Made by a program: the position numbers and the translations under genes
Assembly (NCBI GenBank): GCA_024235095.1
Contig: JACKNC010000001.1
Span: 1,773,501 to 1,837,500, forward strand
Reading direction: 5' to 3'
Source: Gammaproteobacteria bacterium
GTDB taxonomy: Bacteria > Pseudomonadota > Gammaproteobacteria > Competibacterales > Competibacteraceae
Length of the DNA: 64,000 nucleotides
Shown here: piece after piece, positions 25,280-34,890 of the stretch
Position numbering within the stretch: the first letter of the stretch is position 1
Layout: each line of letters begins with the position of its first letter
The notes under the pieces: model-generated
What the model saw: only the letters and a program-made list of their open reading frames with translations
Told to the model about the DNA's origin: nothing
The model's database searches: none

Positions 25280-25334
25280 AGCGAACTCCGAAAAGCAGGA
25301 TAGATGGCAAACGCCAGTTTAAGCCTGCTTCAAA

Positions 25335-26381
25335 TCAAATATCCATTTCCAGCAGGGGCGACGCATCATAATCCTGAACCAGGCGAACGGCGCGTTGCCA
25401 GACAGGATTGTAATGCAATCGTTTGAGATTGGGACGGCCACGCCCATGCAGGCGGATCAACCGCACCTGACTCACCGGATCAGGCTTTAGACCCAAATGA
25501 TCGAGAATCGCTACGGCGGCCCGGCGATCATTACAGGCCAGCGCCATATCGCAACCGGCCATCAACGCGGCCCGCGCCCGCTCCGGCGGAGCGCCCGCTT
25601 CCTGAGCGCCCGCCATATCCAGATCGTCGCTGAAGACGACTCCATGAAACTCCAGTTCCTGACGCAGGATATCCTTGATCCAGCGCTCTGAGAAACCAGC
25701 CGGTCGGTCATCCACTTGTGGATAAAGCACATGGGCGGGCATCAGCGCCGCCAGACCGTAATGGATCATCCGTTCAAACGCCAGCAGGTCAGCCGTCGCC
25801 AGATCGACATAAGGGCGCGGGTCCACGGGCAACTCCAGATGCGAATCGGCGGCGATCCCGCCATGCCCTGGAAAATGCTTACCCACCGCTTCCATGCCGG
25901 CTTTCTGCATCCCGCTGACATAGGCATGGGCCAGATCAGCGACGACTTCGGGATCGTGATGAAACGCCCGGTCGCCAATGATGCCGCTCACGCCATGATC
26001 CAGGTCCAGCACCGGCGCAAAGCTGAAGTCGACGCCTACCGCCCGTAATTCGGCAGCCATCAGCCAACCGGTAATGCGCGCCAGTTGCTTGGCGCGCTGT
26101 GGATCCTGATCATGGATCTCGCCCAATCGCCGCACCGCTGGCAAGCGGGTGAATCCTTCGCGAAAGCGTTGAACCCGGCCGCCTTCATGATCCACGGCAA
26201 CCAGCAGGCGTGGTTGCCGTAAGGCGTGAATGGTGTCGGTCAACGCCGCAACCTGCTCTGGCGACTCGTAATTGCGGGCAAACAGAATGACCCCGCCAAC
26301 CAAAGGGTGTTTTAATAACTCACGTTCCTCGGCGGTCAGCGCCAAGCCTTCCAGTCCCAGCATCACCGGTCCCAACGCCAT
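25335..26381 (-). CDS. nagZ: beta-N-acetylhexosaminidase NagZ
   Basis: A 348-residue family 3 glycosidase that removes GlcNAc from anhydromuropeptides during peptidoglycan recycling in the cytoplasm. The N-terminus GPVMLGLEGLALTAEERELL, the general signature KHFPGHGGIAADSHLELP (with catalytic His and Asp) and the nucleophile Asp in VVFSDDLDMAGA are present. The ATG at 26381 has GGAG eight bases upstream and matches homologues, so the upstream in-frame ATG is not used. Same-strand neighbours are hpt and MTIP. Confidence 0.95.
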   Translation of the reverse strand: MALGPVMLGLEGLALTAEERELLKHPLVGGVILFARNYESPEQVAALTDTIHALRQPRLLVAVDHEGGRVQRFREGFTRLPAVRRLGEIHDQDPQRAKQLARITGWLMAAELRAVGVDFSFAPVLDLDHGVSGIIGDRAFHHDPEVVADLAHAYVSGMQKAGMEAVGKHFPGHGGIAADSHLELPVDPRPYVDLATADLLAFERMIHYGLAALMPAHVLYPQVDDRPAGFSERWIKDILRQELEFHGVVFSDDLDMAGAQEAGAPPERARAALMAGCDMALACNDRRAAVAILDHLGLKPDPVSQVRLIRLHGRGRPNLKRLHYNPVWQRAVRLVQDYDASPLLEMDI

Positions 26382-26597
26382 CAATCCACACTCCAAGTTC
26401 ACAATTTCCACTCATGAATAACTGCAATGATAGCGGCTAATTCCATAATCGTCAGTTACCATGTTGGATGATTGATTTTGGGCTATATTGACGCCAGTCA
26501 GTCAAACCCCGACAATCGCTTTCCTGTTTGCTCCGCCGGTTTCCGGTAAAACCAGGCGGCGCGCTAACCGCTTTCGCATTCCAGCCCTACGGACCCC

Positions 26598-27506
26598 ATG
26601 GACCCCTATAAACTGACTCATCTCAAGCAACTCGAAGCCGAGAGCATCCACATTATCCGTGAAGTCGCTGCGGAATTTGAAAAACCGGTGATGCTCTACT
26701 CGATTGGCAAGGATTCTTCGGTGATGTTGCGCCTGGCCTTGAAAGCCTTCCATCCAGGCAAGCCGCCGTTTCCGTTGTTGCATGTCGACACGACCTGGAA
26801 GTTCAAAGAAATGATTCGCTTTCGCGACGAACAGGCCAAGCGCCTGGGGCTGGAACTGATCGTTCACATTAATCAGGACGGATTAAACCAGGGCATCAAC
26901 CCTTTCAGCCACGGCTCGCAAGTCCACACGGATATCATGAAAACCCAGTCGCTTAAGCAGGCGCTGGAGCGACACGGTTTCGACGCTGCGTTTGGCGGCG
27001 CACGGCGCGATGAAGAACGCTCGCGGGCCAAGGAGCGGGTCTACTCGTTCCGTGATCGCAACCACCGCTGGGACCCCAAGAACCAGCGTCCGGAATTGTG
27101 GAATCTTTATAACGGTCGAGTGCGCAAGGGCGAGAGTATCCGGGTCTTCCCTCTGTCCAACTGGACCGAGCTGGATATCTGGCAATACATTCATTTGGAA
27201 AATATTCCCATCGTACCTTTGTATTTTGCCGCGGAACGTCCAGTCGTCGAGCGGGATGGAACGCTGATCATGGTCGATGATGAACGGATGCCCCTGGAGC
27301 CAGGGGAAACGCCTCGGAAGGAATGGGTCCGGTTTCGCACCCTCGGTTGCTATCCGCTGACGGGCGCTATTCGTTCCCATGCAACGACTTTGCCGGAGAT
27401 CATCCAGGAAATGCTGCTCACCCGCCACTCGGAACGCCAGGGCCGGCTAATTGATCACGACGCCGCCAGTTCCATGGAAGAGAAAAAGCGGCAGGGGTAT
27501 TTCTAA
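26598..27506 (+). CDS. cysD: sulfate adenylyltransferase subunit 2
   Basis: A 302-residue PP-loop subunit of ATP sulfurylase that makes APS from sulfate and ATP. The PP-loop is MLYSIGKDSSVML (residues 32-44), followed by PLLHVDTTWKFKEMI, GGARRDEERSRAKER and the C-terminal RQGRLIDHD...KKRQGYF. cysNC begins one base after its stop, so the heterodimer is encoded by one operon. Upstream 26382-26597 is non-coding and should contain the promoter; no CysB site could be assigned. Confidence 0.97.
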   Translation: MDPYKLTHLKQLEAESIHIIREVAAEFEKPVMLYSIGKDSSVMLRLALKAFHPGKPPFPLLHVDTTWKFKEMIRFRDEQAKRLGLELIVHINQDGLNQGINPFSHGSQVHTDIMKTQSLKQALERHGFDAAFGGARRDEERSRAKERVYSFRDRNHRWDPKNQRPELWNLYNGRVRKGESIRVFPLSNWTELDIWQYIHLENIPIVPLYFAAERPVVERDGTLIMVDDERMPLEPGETPRKEWVRFRTLGCYPLTGAIRSHATTLPEIIQEMLLTRHSERQGRLIDHDAASSMEEKKRQGYF

Positions 27507-27507
27507 C

Positions 27508-29430
27508 ATGTCCCACGCTTCCCCCCTGATCGAATCCGATATCCAGGCTTACCTGGAAACCCACGAGCGCAAGGATTTGCTGCGCTTTATTACCTGTGGC
27601 AGCGTCGATGACGGTAAGAGCACCTTGATCGGCCGGTTGTTGTACGACACGCAATTGATCTATGAGGATCAGCTTGCCGCGGTGCGCCGCGACACCACGA
27701 AATATGGAACGACCGGCGAGGAACTCGATCTGGCGCTCCTGGTGGATGGATTGCAGGCCGAGCGCGAGCAGGGCATCACGATCGACGTAGCCTATCGCTA
27801 CTTCTCCACCGAAAAACGCAAATTCATCATTGCCGACACCCCGGGCCATGAGCAGTACACCCGGAACATGGCAACCGGCGCTTCCACTGCGCAGTTAGCC
27901 ATTTTGCTGGTCGACGCCCGCAAGGGCGTACAAGTCCAGACGCGCCGCCACAGTTTTATCGTTTCCTCGCTCGGTATTCGCCATTTATTGCTGGCGGTGA
28001 ACAAGATGGATCTGGTCGGCTTCGACCAAGCCGTGTTCACTCGGATTAGCGAAGAGTACCAAGACTTCGTAGACAAGCTTGGGGTGCGCGATGTGCGTTG
28101 CGTCCCCGTGTCGGCGCTGCGCGGCGATAACGTCGCTCAGCCCTCCACCGCCATGTCCTGGTATACGGGGCCGACCCTGTTGGATCTGCTGGAAACAGCA
28201 GAGGTCTCATCCGACCGGAATTTACGCGATTTCCGCTTTCCCGTGCAGTATGTAAATCGCCCGCACCTGGACTTCCGGGGGTTCTGCGGAACCATCGCCG
28301 CTGGCATGGTTCATCCTGGCGAAGAAATTGTTGCCCTGCCCTCAGGCCGGCGGTCTCGGGTAGCCACAATTGTCACCGCCGAGGGAAATCTGTCGGAAGC
28401 CTTCGCCGGCCAGGCGGTGACTTTGACCTTGACCGATGAAATCGACGTCAGCCGGGGCGATTTGCTGGTTCATCCCGACCGCTTGCCGGCAGTGGCCGAG
28501 GCGTTTGACGCGCGGGTGGTGTGGATGGCCGATGCGCCGTTGCTGCCCGGTCGCCAGTATGATCTGAAGTTGGGAACCCGAATGCTGTCGGCCATGCCGG
28601 AGGTCCTGCACCACCGGATTGATGTGAATACCCTGGAGCATCAGCGGGCTGAGGAGCTGGGGTTGAACGAGATCGGCCATTGCCGCTTCAGTCTGAATCA
28701 GCCAGCGCCGTTCGATGCCTACGAAGAAATTCCCGGCACAGGTGGTTTCATCGTTATTGATCGGGTCAGCAATGCAACGGTCGGGGCCGGCATGATCGTG
28801 CGTCCCGTTATCCGGCCATTGGTGGACAAGTCGCGCAATGTCGTCTGGCACGAACATAAGATCACCAAAGCGCAGCGGGCGAATCAGAAGGCGCAACGGG
28901 CCTGCGTGATCTGGCTAACGGGTTTATCCGGCTCCGGCAAGTCCACCCTGGCGAATGGTCTGGAGCAACGCTTGTTACAACGTGGGTACCACAGCTATCT
29001 GCTGGATGGCGACAATGTTCGCCACGGTCTGAATCGCGACCTGGGTTTCTCCAAGGACGACCGCATCGAGAACATTCGCCGGATTGGCGAGGTGGCGTCG
29101 TTGTTCGCCGACGCCGGGTTGATTGTAGTGACCGCTTTTATTTCGCCGTTTCGCGCCGACCGGGCATTGGTGCGGGCGCTGGTGCCGGAGGGTGAGTTCA
29201 TCGAGGTGCATGTCCATGCTTCGCTGGAAGCGTGCGAGCGCCGCGATCCCAAGGGCTTGTACGCCAAAGCACGCGCTGGGGTGATCCGTGATTTTACTGG
29301 CATCGACTCGCCTTATGAGCCGCCGGAACGCCCTGATCTGGTGCTGGATACCGAGCAGGATTCGGTAGAAACCTGTCTGGAGCGGCTGATGGGTTATTTA
29401 AGCGAGCGGCGCATTCTGCGCGGCGCTTGA
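27508..29430 (+). CDS. cysNC: sulfate adenylyltransferase subunit 1 / adenylylsulfate kinase fusion
   Basis: A 640-residue bifunctional protein. Residues 1-440 are CysN, an EF-Tu-like GTPase that drives APS formation (CGSVDDGKSTLIGRLLYD, DTPGHEQYTRNMATGAS, NKMDLV). Residues 455-640 are CysC, which phosphorylates APS to PAPS (Walker A WLTGLSGSGKSTLANGLEQR, GDNVRHGLNRDLGFS). The ATG at 27508 directly follows the cysD stop; an earlier in-frame ATG lies inside cysD. Whether PAPS feeds reduction or sulfation is not shown, as no reductase is in the window. Confidence 0.96.
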   Translation: MSHASPLIESDIQAYLETHERKDLLRFITCGSVDDGKSTLIGRLLYDTQLIYEDQLAAVRRDTTKYGTTGEELDLALLVDGLQAEREQGITIDVAYRYFSTEKRKFIIADTPGHEQYTRNMATGASTAQLAILLVDARKGVQVQTRRHSFIVSSLGIRHLLLAVNKMDLVGFDQAVFTRISEEYQDFVDKLGVRDVRCVPVSALRGDNVAQPSTAMSWYTGPTLLDLLETAEVSSDRNLRDFRFPVQYVNRPHLDFRGFCGTIAAGMVHPGEEIVALPSGRRSRVATIVTAEGNLSEAFAGQAVTLTLTDEIDVSRGDLLVHPDRLPAVAEAFDARVVWMADAPLLPGRQYDLKLGTRMLSAMPEVLHHRIDVNTLEHQRAEELGLNEIGHCRFSLNQPAPFDAYEEIPGTGGFIVIDRVSNATVGAGMIVRPVIRPLVDKSRNVVWHEHKITKAQRANQKAQRACVIWLTGLSGSGKSTLANGLEQRLLQRGYHSYLLDGDNVRHGLNRDLGFSKDDRIENIRRIGEVASLFADAGLIVVTAFISPFRADRALVRALVPEGEFIEVHVHASLEACERRDPKGLYAKARAGVIRDFTGIDSPYEPPERPDLVLDTEQDSVETCLERLMGYLSERRILRGA

Positions 29431-29449
29431 GCAACGGACAGCAATCTCT

Positions 29450-31213
29450 ATGGGATGGGAGGCTTGGTTTACCGGCGGTTTGATCGTGACGCTGATGGGT
29501 ATACTGGCGACGACTCGGGCGGCGCCGGACATGGTGTTCCTGGGCGGACTGATTTTGTTGGTCCTGGTGGGCATCGTCCCGGCGCCCCAGGCTTTTGAAG
29601 GCTTGGCGAATCAGGGCGTAATTACTGTTGGGGCGCTCTACGTGGTGGTCGCGGGGTTGCGGGAAACCGGCGGGGTGCAGTGGCTGGTGCAACGGGTGCT
29701 GGGTCGACCCGAGTCCTTGTCCCGTGCGCAATTGCGCCTGATGTTACCGGTGACCGTGCTCAGCGCGTTCCTGAACAACACGCCGGTGGTCGGTATGCTG
29801 ATTCCAGCGGTCAGCGAATGGGCGCGCAAATATCAATTGCCGGTTTCCAAGTTGATGCTGCCGCTCAGCTATGCTGCGATCCTGGGCGGCACCTGTACGC
29901 TGATCGGCACCAGCACCAATCTGGTGGTCAATGGCCTGCTGATCGACAGGGCCGCCATTAATTTGCGAATGTTCGACATTACCGCCATCGGCCTGCCGGT
30001 GGCGATCGCTGGTCTGGCATTCCTGATCCTGACCAGTCGCTGGTTGCTGCCCAGCCGACAGCCGCCGGTATCGCCCAACGACGATCCGCGCCGCTATACC
30101 CTGGAGATGTTGGTTGAGCCGAATGGCCCCTTGGTCAGTAAAACCATTGAATCCGCTGGCTTGCGTCACTTGCCGGGTTGCTACCTGATGGAAATTGACC
30201 GGGATGGCGCGGTGTTGCCGGCGGTATCGCCCCGGGAAACCTTGCGGGGCGGTGACCGTCTGGTGTTTGTCGGGGTCGTCGATTCGGTCGTAGATTTACA
30301 GCGCATTCGCGGGTTAACTCCGGCGGCTAGTCAGGTCTTTAAACTGGCTGAGCGGCGCAGCAACCGCTTGTTGGTCGAAGCGGTGGTGTCCAATACCTGT
30401 CCCCTGGTCGGGCATAGCATTCGCGATGGGCGGTTTCGCAATCGCTACAAGGCGGTGGTCATCGCCGTTGCGCGTAACGGCGCGCGATTGCGCGGTAAGA
30501 TTGGCGATATCGTGCTGCGGCCCGGCGATATTCTGTTGGTGGAAGCGGGTATCGGTTTTCTGGAAGTCCATCGTAATAATCAGGATTTTTTCCTGGTCAG
30601 CCCGGTGCCAGATTCGACGCCGCTGCGTCATGAACGGGCGTTGCTGGCGCTGAGTATTCTGGGGGCGATGGTGTTGCTGGCTGGCGTGGGGTTATTGGAC
30701 ATGTTCGAGGCGGCGCTGAGCGCCGCAACATTAATGCTCCTCACCCGTTGCGTCAGCATTATTGGCGCCCGGCAGAGTATCGACTGGTCGGTGTTACTGG
30801 TGATCGCCGCGGCGTTTGGCATTGGCGGGGCATTGCAGAGTACGGAACTGGCGCTGAATATTGCTACAGCGATGGTGAATCTGGCGGGCGATTCACCGGT
30901 GTTGAATCTGGTGATGATTTATCTGGCGACGGTGATGTTTACGGCGGTGATCAATAATAATGCGGCGGCTTTGCTGATGTTTCCCATTGCTCAGGCGGCC
31001 ACAGCCAGTTTGGATACCAGCATCATCCCGTTCGCGATGGCGATCATGATGGCGGCTTCGGCAGAGTTTTCCACGCCGATCGGTTATCAAACGAATCTGA
31101 TGGTGTATGGGCCGGGCGGGTACCGGTTCAGCGATTATCTGCGCGTGGGGTTGCCATTGAATGGGGTGGTGGGCTGCGTGTCGCTGGGGATGATCTTGTG
31201 GTTGTATTTTTGA
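29450..31213 (+). CDS. SLC13-family permease with two TrkA-C domains
   Basis: A 587-residue inner-membrane carrier of the DASS/SLC13 group with about twelve hydrophobic segments. Two cytosolic RCK_C (TrkA-C) domains occupy about 210-380 between the halves. Conserved SLC13 features are SAFLNNTPVVGMLIPA and GGTCTLIGTSTNLVVNGLL in the first half and FTAVINNNAAALLMFPIA and EFSTPIGYQTNLMVYGPGGY in the second. It starts 19 bp after cysNC on the same strand, which argues for sulfate as the substrate, as with other RCK-bearing members next to cys genes. Confidence 0.9.
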   Translation: MGWEAWFTGGLIVTLMGILATTRAAPDMVFLGGLILLVLVGIVPAPQAFEGLANQGVITVGALYVVVAGLRETGGVQWLVQRVLGRPESLSRAQLRLMLPVTVLSAFLNNTPVVGMLIPAVSEWARKYQLPVSKLMLPLSYAAILGGTCTLIGTSTNLVVNGLLIDRAAINLRMFDITAIGLPVAIAGLAFLILTSRWLLPSRQPPVSPNDDPRRYTLEMLVEPNGPLVSKTIESAGLRHLPGCYLMEIDRDGAVLPAVSPRETLRGGDRLVFVGVVDSVVDLQRIRGLTPAASQVFKLAERRSNRLLVEAVVSNTCPLVGHSIRDGRFRNRYKAVVIAVARNGARLRGKIGDIVLRPGDILLVEAGIGFLEVHRNNQDFFLVSPVPDSTPLRHERALLALSILGAMVLLAGVGLLDMFEAALSAATLMLLTRCVSIIGARQSIDWSVLLVIAAAFGIGGALQSTELALNIATAMVNLAGDSPVLNLVMIYLATVMFTAVINNNAAALLMFPIAQAATASLDTSIIPFAMAIMMAASAEFSTPIGYQTNLMVYGPGGYRFSDYLRVGLPLNGVVGCVSLGMILWLYF

Positions 31214-31320
31214 ACATCCGGCTATAGGGTGGTTCAGCTTTATTTTGATTTCATCTTAAAAAATCATTCCAAATCAGTATGTTTTTCGAACTCGCCCTAC
31301 AACTTGGAGGAGATAATGAG

Positions 31321-31773
31321 ATGTCCAATTTTTCCATTCGCCTCAACTGGCAACGCACAACGCCGGATTTCGACTATAAGACCTTTGATCGCAGTCACAC
31401 TTGGCGTCTCGCTGGTGGACAGACCGTAAACGGATCGGCCGCGCCGGAGTATTCCGGCAATCCCGAGATGAGTAATCCTGAAGAGGCCCTGCTGGCATCA
31501 CTGTCGAGTTGCCACATGCTGACCTTTCTGGCTATTGCAGCGCTCAAGAAACTGGTGGTGGACAGTTACGAGGATCAACCGACAGCCGAGCTGGGCAAGA
31601 ATGAGAAAGGCCGGACCATGATGAGCCGTTTGACCCTGCGGCCTCGAGTGGTTTTTAGTAGCGATACGGTTCCAAGCACCGAAGCGCTGATGGATTTGCA
31701 TCGCAAAGCCAAGGAAAATTGTTTTATCGGTAATTCCCTATTAAGCCAAGTGGTCCTAGAGCCGGTTGTTTAA
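31321..31773 (+). CDS. OsmC-family peroxide-detoxifying protein
   Basis: A 150-residue OsmC/Ohr-type protein reducing organic hydroperoxides with paired cysteines. The resolving-type Cys is in LASLSSCHMLTFLAIA; a second Cys is in KAKENCFIGNSLL near the C-terminus, at the usual separation. GGAGG at 31306-31310 favours the ATG at 31321; a nearer ATG at 31315 opens a wrong frame. It is preceded by about 100 bp of AT-rich sequence that probably carries its promoter. Confidence 0.88.
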   Translation: MSNFSIRLNWQRTTPDFDYKTFDRSHTWRLAGGQTVNGSAAPEYSGNPEMSNPEEALLASLSSCHMLTFLAIAALKKLVVDSYEDQPTAELGKNEKGRTMMSRLTLRPRVVFSSDTVPSTEALMDLHRKAKENCFIGNSLLSQVVLEPVV

Positions 31774-31868
31774 TACTACCGAAAACGATTGGCCCATATT
31801 GCATCGCTGCTTCGCCTATCTTATAAATTTGTCTCTGATGAAATCTTGCTTGGGAGGCGAAGGTTGGT

Positions 31869-32486
31869 ATGTGGAAGTTAGGCAAACGAGTTGTGCTTGT
31901 CGGGGTCATGCTCGGGTTGAGCAGCGGATGTGTTCCAAACACCGTCCAGGAAAAGAAGCAGTCTCCCCCCGCACTAACTACAATTTCTGATCCAGCGCTG
32001 CGCGAACCCTGGCTGTTGATAGACACCAAAGCGGACAAACTGATGGTGATGCAATACAATCACCCGCTTGAAGTCTTCCAGTCGATTGCCGTGGGTAGCA
32101 GCGGAGCTGGACTTAAATACCAGCGTGGGGACAATAAGACGCCGCTGGGCGTATTCCGGGTCGGCTGGGTCAATGATCATAGCCGGTTCAAAAAATTCAT
32201 TGGCCTCGACTATCCCAATACTGACTATGCCGAACGGGCGCTGCGTGAACATCGGATCGACCACTCAACCTATGAGCGTATTCGATCTGCCTGGATCACT
32301 GGCCATACCCCCCCCCAAAACACGCCACTGGGTGGGCACATTGGCATTCATGGCGTTGGCGCCGGCAACCCTCAGGTGCATGAAGCCGGCATCGATTGGA
32401 CTAGCGGTTGTGTGGCGCTAAACAATGCGCAAATTGATGCGCTTAGACCGTGGGTGAAAATCGGAATGCGGGTTGAAATCCGTTAG
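31869..32486 (+). CDS. L,D-transpeptidase (YkuD) lipoprotein
   Basis: A 205-residue periplasmic enzyme anchored as a lipoprotein: signal MWKLGKRVVLVGVMLGLSSG followed by the lipobox Cys (LSSGC). The YkuD domain begins near PWLLIDTKADKLMVMQ and has GDNKTPLGVFRVG and the catalytic set HIGIHGVGAG...DWTSGCVALNN with the nucleophile Cys. Such enzymes form 3-3 cross-links or attach/detach Lpp. An Lpp-like protein is encoded 146 bp downstream and another YkuD enzyme converges from the other side. Confidence 0.9.
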   Translation: MWKLGKRVVLVGVMLGLSSGCVPNTVQEKKQSPPALTTISDPALREPWLLIDTKADKLMVMQYNHPLEVFQSIAVGSSGAGLKYQRGDNKTPLGVFRVGWVNDHSRFKKFIGLDYPNTDYAERALREHRIDHSTYERIRSAWITGHTPPQNTPLGGHIGIHGVGAGNPQVHEAGIDWTSGCVALNNAQIDALRPWVKIGMRVEIR

Positions 32487-32632
32487 TGGTATCATTCTTG
32501 CTACTATTCGCAAATTGAAATTCCGTTATATAATGTCATTTGTTGTGTATCGGCAATCATTGAGTTGCGCTGAAACAACAGTGTAATGATCCAGTCCGTT
32601 ACTTTGTTTGCAGTGATGCCAAGGAGTTGAAG

Positions 32633-32875
32633 ATGTCCATGAATACCCTGACCAAAAGTTCTACGTTGGCCCTGATTGCTGGCCTGAGTGTCGGTTGCGC
32701 CAGCACCAGCGATTTGAAAGTGGTGCAACAGGATGCCAATGAAGCCAAGTCGATGGCGCGCAATGCCATGGACACCGCCAACGATTCCAAGTCCATTGCC
32801 ATGGAAGCGAAGTCCATGAGCATGTCGACTGAGGAAAAAATCAATCGTATGTTCAAGCGTTCGATGTATAAGTAA
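32633..32875 (+). CDS. Lpp/OprI-like outer-membrane lipoprotein
   Basis: An 80-residue lipoprotein. Signal MSMNTLTKSSTLALIAGLSV with lipobox SVGC, then a heptad-repeat helix rich in Ala, Ser and Met (QDANEAKSMARNAMDTANDS...) like the Lpp/OprI trimer, and a C-terminal ...RSMYK. The terminal Lys corresponds to the residue by which Braun lipoprotein is joined to meso-diaminopimelate. AAGGAG at 32621-32626 supports the ATG at 32633. Lying between two L,D-transpeptidase genes strengthens a role as a peptidoglycan-tethered lipoprotein. Confidence 0.85.
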   Translation: MSMNTLTKSSTLALIAGLSVGCASTSDLKVVQQDANEAKSMARNAMDTANDSKSIAMEAKSMSMSTEEKINRMFKRSMYK

Positions 32876-32903
32876 ACCGAACGCCTGACAAAGGTCGCAA
32901 AAA

Positions 32904-32932
32904 CCCCACGACCATGAATCGTGGGGTTTTTT
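32904..32932. terminator. bidirectional terminator between lpp-like and ldt genes
   Basis: Stem CCCCACGA/TCGTGGGG, seven-base loop, with TTTTTT on the right and AAAAA on the left, so it can stop transcription from both convergent genes. Confidence 0.9.
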
Positions 32933-32942
32933 ATTGCCTGAT

Positions 32943-34337
32943 CTACAGGCGATTGATGGTTGTTGAGGTTTCTGACGGCGTGATGGGGACGGTGCGGCTG
33001 TTCGAGGGCCGAACCGGTGGTGGCGGAACAGCGGGATTAATGGAGGGTGGCGTCACTGGAAGCAGTGGATAGGTCCGGTAAGCAGGCGGTGCGCCAATCA
33101 GCGGCGGTTCAGCCGGCGCTGGATAGGTGGGAGAACGTGGCGCGATCGGCGCCGCATATCCAGGCGCTTGGTTATGATTGTTATAAGGCGGAGCATATTC
33201 AGGCCGATAGGCGGGTCTAGCTTCTTCAACCGGCGACGGATGATCGTAGCGCTGAAGATCGTCATCGTAGACCAGGATGTCAGAAGAGTTTTCAACCGGC
33301 AAGGAATCCGGTTCGGTCAATTCAGTCGGCAGAGCTTTCGATGCCATTGGCGTTTTGATTGCGGGTATAGCTGGGGCCGAACTGGCTACTGGTCCGAAAG
33401 GCATTGATCCTGGCCGGGCGCCAATGGAAACGGGAATACCGCTGACTTGCTCCATCGCGGCTTGCAGCGCCGCTTGATCCACGCCAGGCATGTCAGGACC
33501 CGTCTTGGCGATCACGGCCTGTTCGGCTTGCTCCAGAGTGACCTTGATCGGAATATTGTCCTCTTCCAACGGCTCATGGGCCTCCATGAACCATGCGCCA
33601 TTCAACCGGCCCACCTTAACCGGTTGGTCAATAATGCGCACCGGTATCCCGACCGGAACCATGCCGAACAACCGTTCAATATCTTCAGGGTACATCCGCA
33701 CACAACCGTGGGTGACGTGCATGCCGATCCCATAGGGGCGATTGGTGCCATGAATCAGATAGCTGGGCAACGCCAGACGCAAGGCGTAGCGGCCCAATGG
33801 ATTGTCCGGACCACCGGGAACCACATCGGGCAGGATGTCGCCTTGCGCAGCATGCTCCGCCTTGATCGAAGCAGGGGGTCGCCAGGCCGGGTCAGTTTCC
33901 TTGCCGGTCACGCGGGTGACGCCCAGCGGAGTTTTCCAGTCCATGCGGCCAATGCTGACGGGATAGGTATAAACTACCCGCTGTTCACCCTCTTTGGCGC
34001 TGGGATAGTAATACAAGCGCAACTCGGCGATATTGAGAATGATCCCTTCACGCGGGGTATCCGGCAGGATGTAACGAGTTGGCAATACAATAGGCGTTTC
34101 CTCGCCGGGCGCCCAGCGGTCTACGCCAGGATTGGCGTGAACGATTTCATCATAGCCCAGGCTGTGCCGGCGGGCGATGTCGATCAGAGTATCGGTCTTG
34201 GTTGCGTAAACGACTTTAACCTGGCCGATCACATCCGTATCCGGCGGTGGCAGAGGATAGACTGTCGCCTGGGCGGCGCCGGCGAACAGCCATCCGAGAA
34301 GCAACCAGTGGGCGGGTTTCAAGCATTGGCTCGACAT
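32943..34337 (-). CDS. LysM-YkuD L,D-transpeptidase with proline-rich tail
   Basis: A 464-residue periplasmic enzyme of the ErfK/YbiS group. Signal peptide 1-24 (cleavage after AQA), a LysM-like peptidoglycan-binding region (about 40-88, YATKTDTLIDIARRHSLGYDEIVHANP), YkuD domain (about 95-235) with SIGRMDWKTPLGVTRV and the catalytic LIHGTNRPYGIGMHVTHGCV, and a Pro/Ala-rich tail of about 150 residues, longer than in E. coli homologues. YbiS/ErfK enzymes link Lpp to peptidoglycan, matching the adjacent Lpp-like gene. It follows the thioesterase gene by 9 bp. Confidence 0.92.
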   Translation of the reverse strand: MSSQCLKPAHWLLLGWLFAGAAQATVYPLPPPDTDVIGQVKVVYATKTDTLIDIARRHSLGYDEIVHANPGVDRWAPGEETPIVLPTRYILPDTPREGIILNIAELRLYYYPSAKEGEQRVVYTYPVSIGRMDWKTPLGVTRVTGKETDPAWRPPASIKAEHAAQGDILPDVVPGGPDNPLGRYALRLALPSYLIHGTNRPYGIGMHVTHGCVRMYPEDIERLFGMVPVGIPVRIIDQPVKVGRLNGAWFMEAHEPLEEDNIPIKVTLEQAEQAVIAKTGPDMPGVDQAALQAAMEQVSGIPVSIGARPGSMPFGPVASSAPAIPAIKTPMASKALPTELTEPDSLPVENSSDILVYDDDLQRYDHPSPVEEARPAYRPEYAPPYNNHNQAPGYAAPIAPRSPTYPAPAEPPLIGAPPAYRTYPLLPVTPPSINPAVPPPPVRPSNSRTVPITPSETSTTINRL

Positions 34338-34346
34338 AGGAACATC

Positions 34347-34823
34347 TCATTCTGCGGTAGTGGGGGTGGGTGAGCGAAAAATGCCATATTGTCCAGTAAA
34401 AGTCATTGCGGGTTCGCCATCGGCGCGGACGACGACCTCTACAGTCCAGCGCGCCTTGCCGCGCTGACGGTAGCTTTGGATGAACCGGTCGACCGCCTGT
34501 GCATCCGGTCGCGAGCACTCTGTGATAATCGCGCCGCGCACCGGACGCAGAAATTTCTGGGTGCTGTCGGTGATGACGATTTCTGAGGCCTCGCCGTATT
34601 CATTCAAGGTGATCCGGGTCAACGCCCAGCCGGTCAACGCGGCCAGCGCCGCCATCGAACCGCCAAAAGCAATGCCTTTATCGTTGATATTGGGTTCCAG
34701 TGGCGCGACGATACTTAACCCGGTATTGTCGCAACGATCCAGTCGCGCCTGCATCGCCTGAAACAGAGGCACATAGCGGTTAAGATAGTCGTTGATTTCC
34801 TGAATGACCTGCGCTTGGGACAT
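34347..34823 (-). CDS. YiiD C-terminal-type thioesterase
   Basis: A 158-residue hot-dog-fold protein of the YiiD_C group, a putative acyl-CoA thioesterase. The signature GIAFGGSMAALAALTGWALT and IVITDSTQKFLRPVRG are typical, and NINDKG precedes them. AAGGA in front of the ATG at 34823 fixes the start. It stops 9 bp before the L,D-transpeptidase start on the same strand. Substrate is unknown. Confidence 0.8.
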   Translation of the reverse strand: MSQAQVIQEINDYLNRYVPLFQAMQARLDRCDNTGLSIVAPLEPNINDKGIAFGGSMAALAALTGWALTRITLNEYGEASEIVITDSTQKFLRPVRGAIITECSRPDAQAVDRFIQSYRQRGKARWTVEVVVRADGEPAMTFTGQYGIFRSPTPTTAE

Positions 34824-34890
34824 GATGGATTTCCTTGGATGGGGCAAATTCTGAAAAATGCAGTCGCTATTATCATAAAGGAACGAACGC

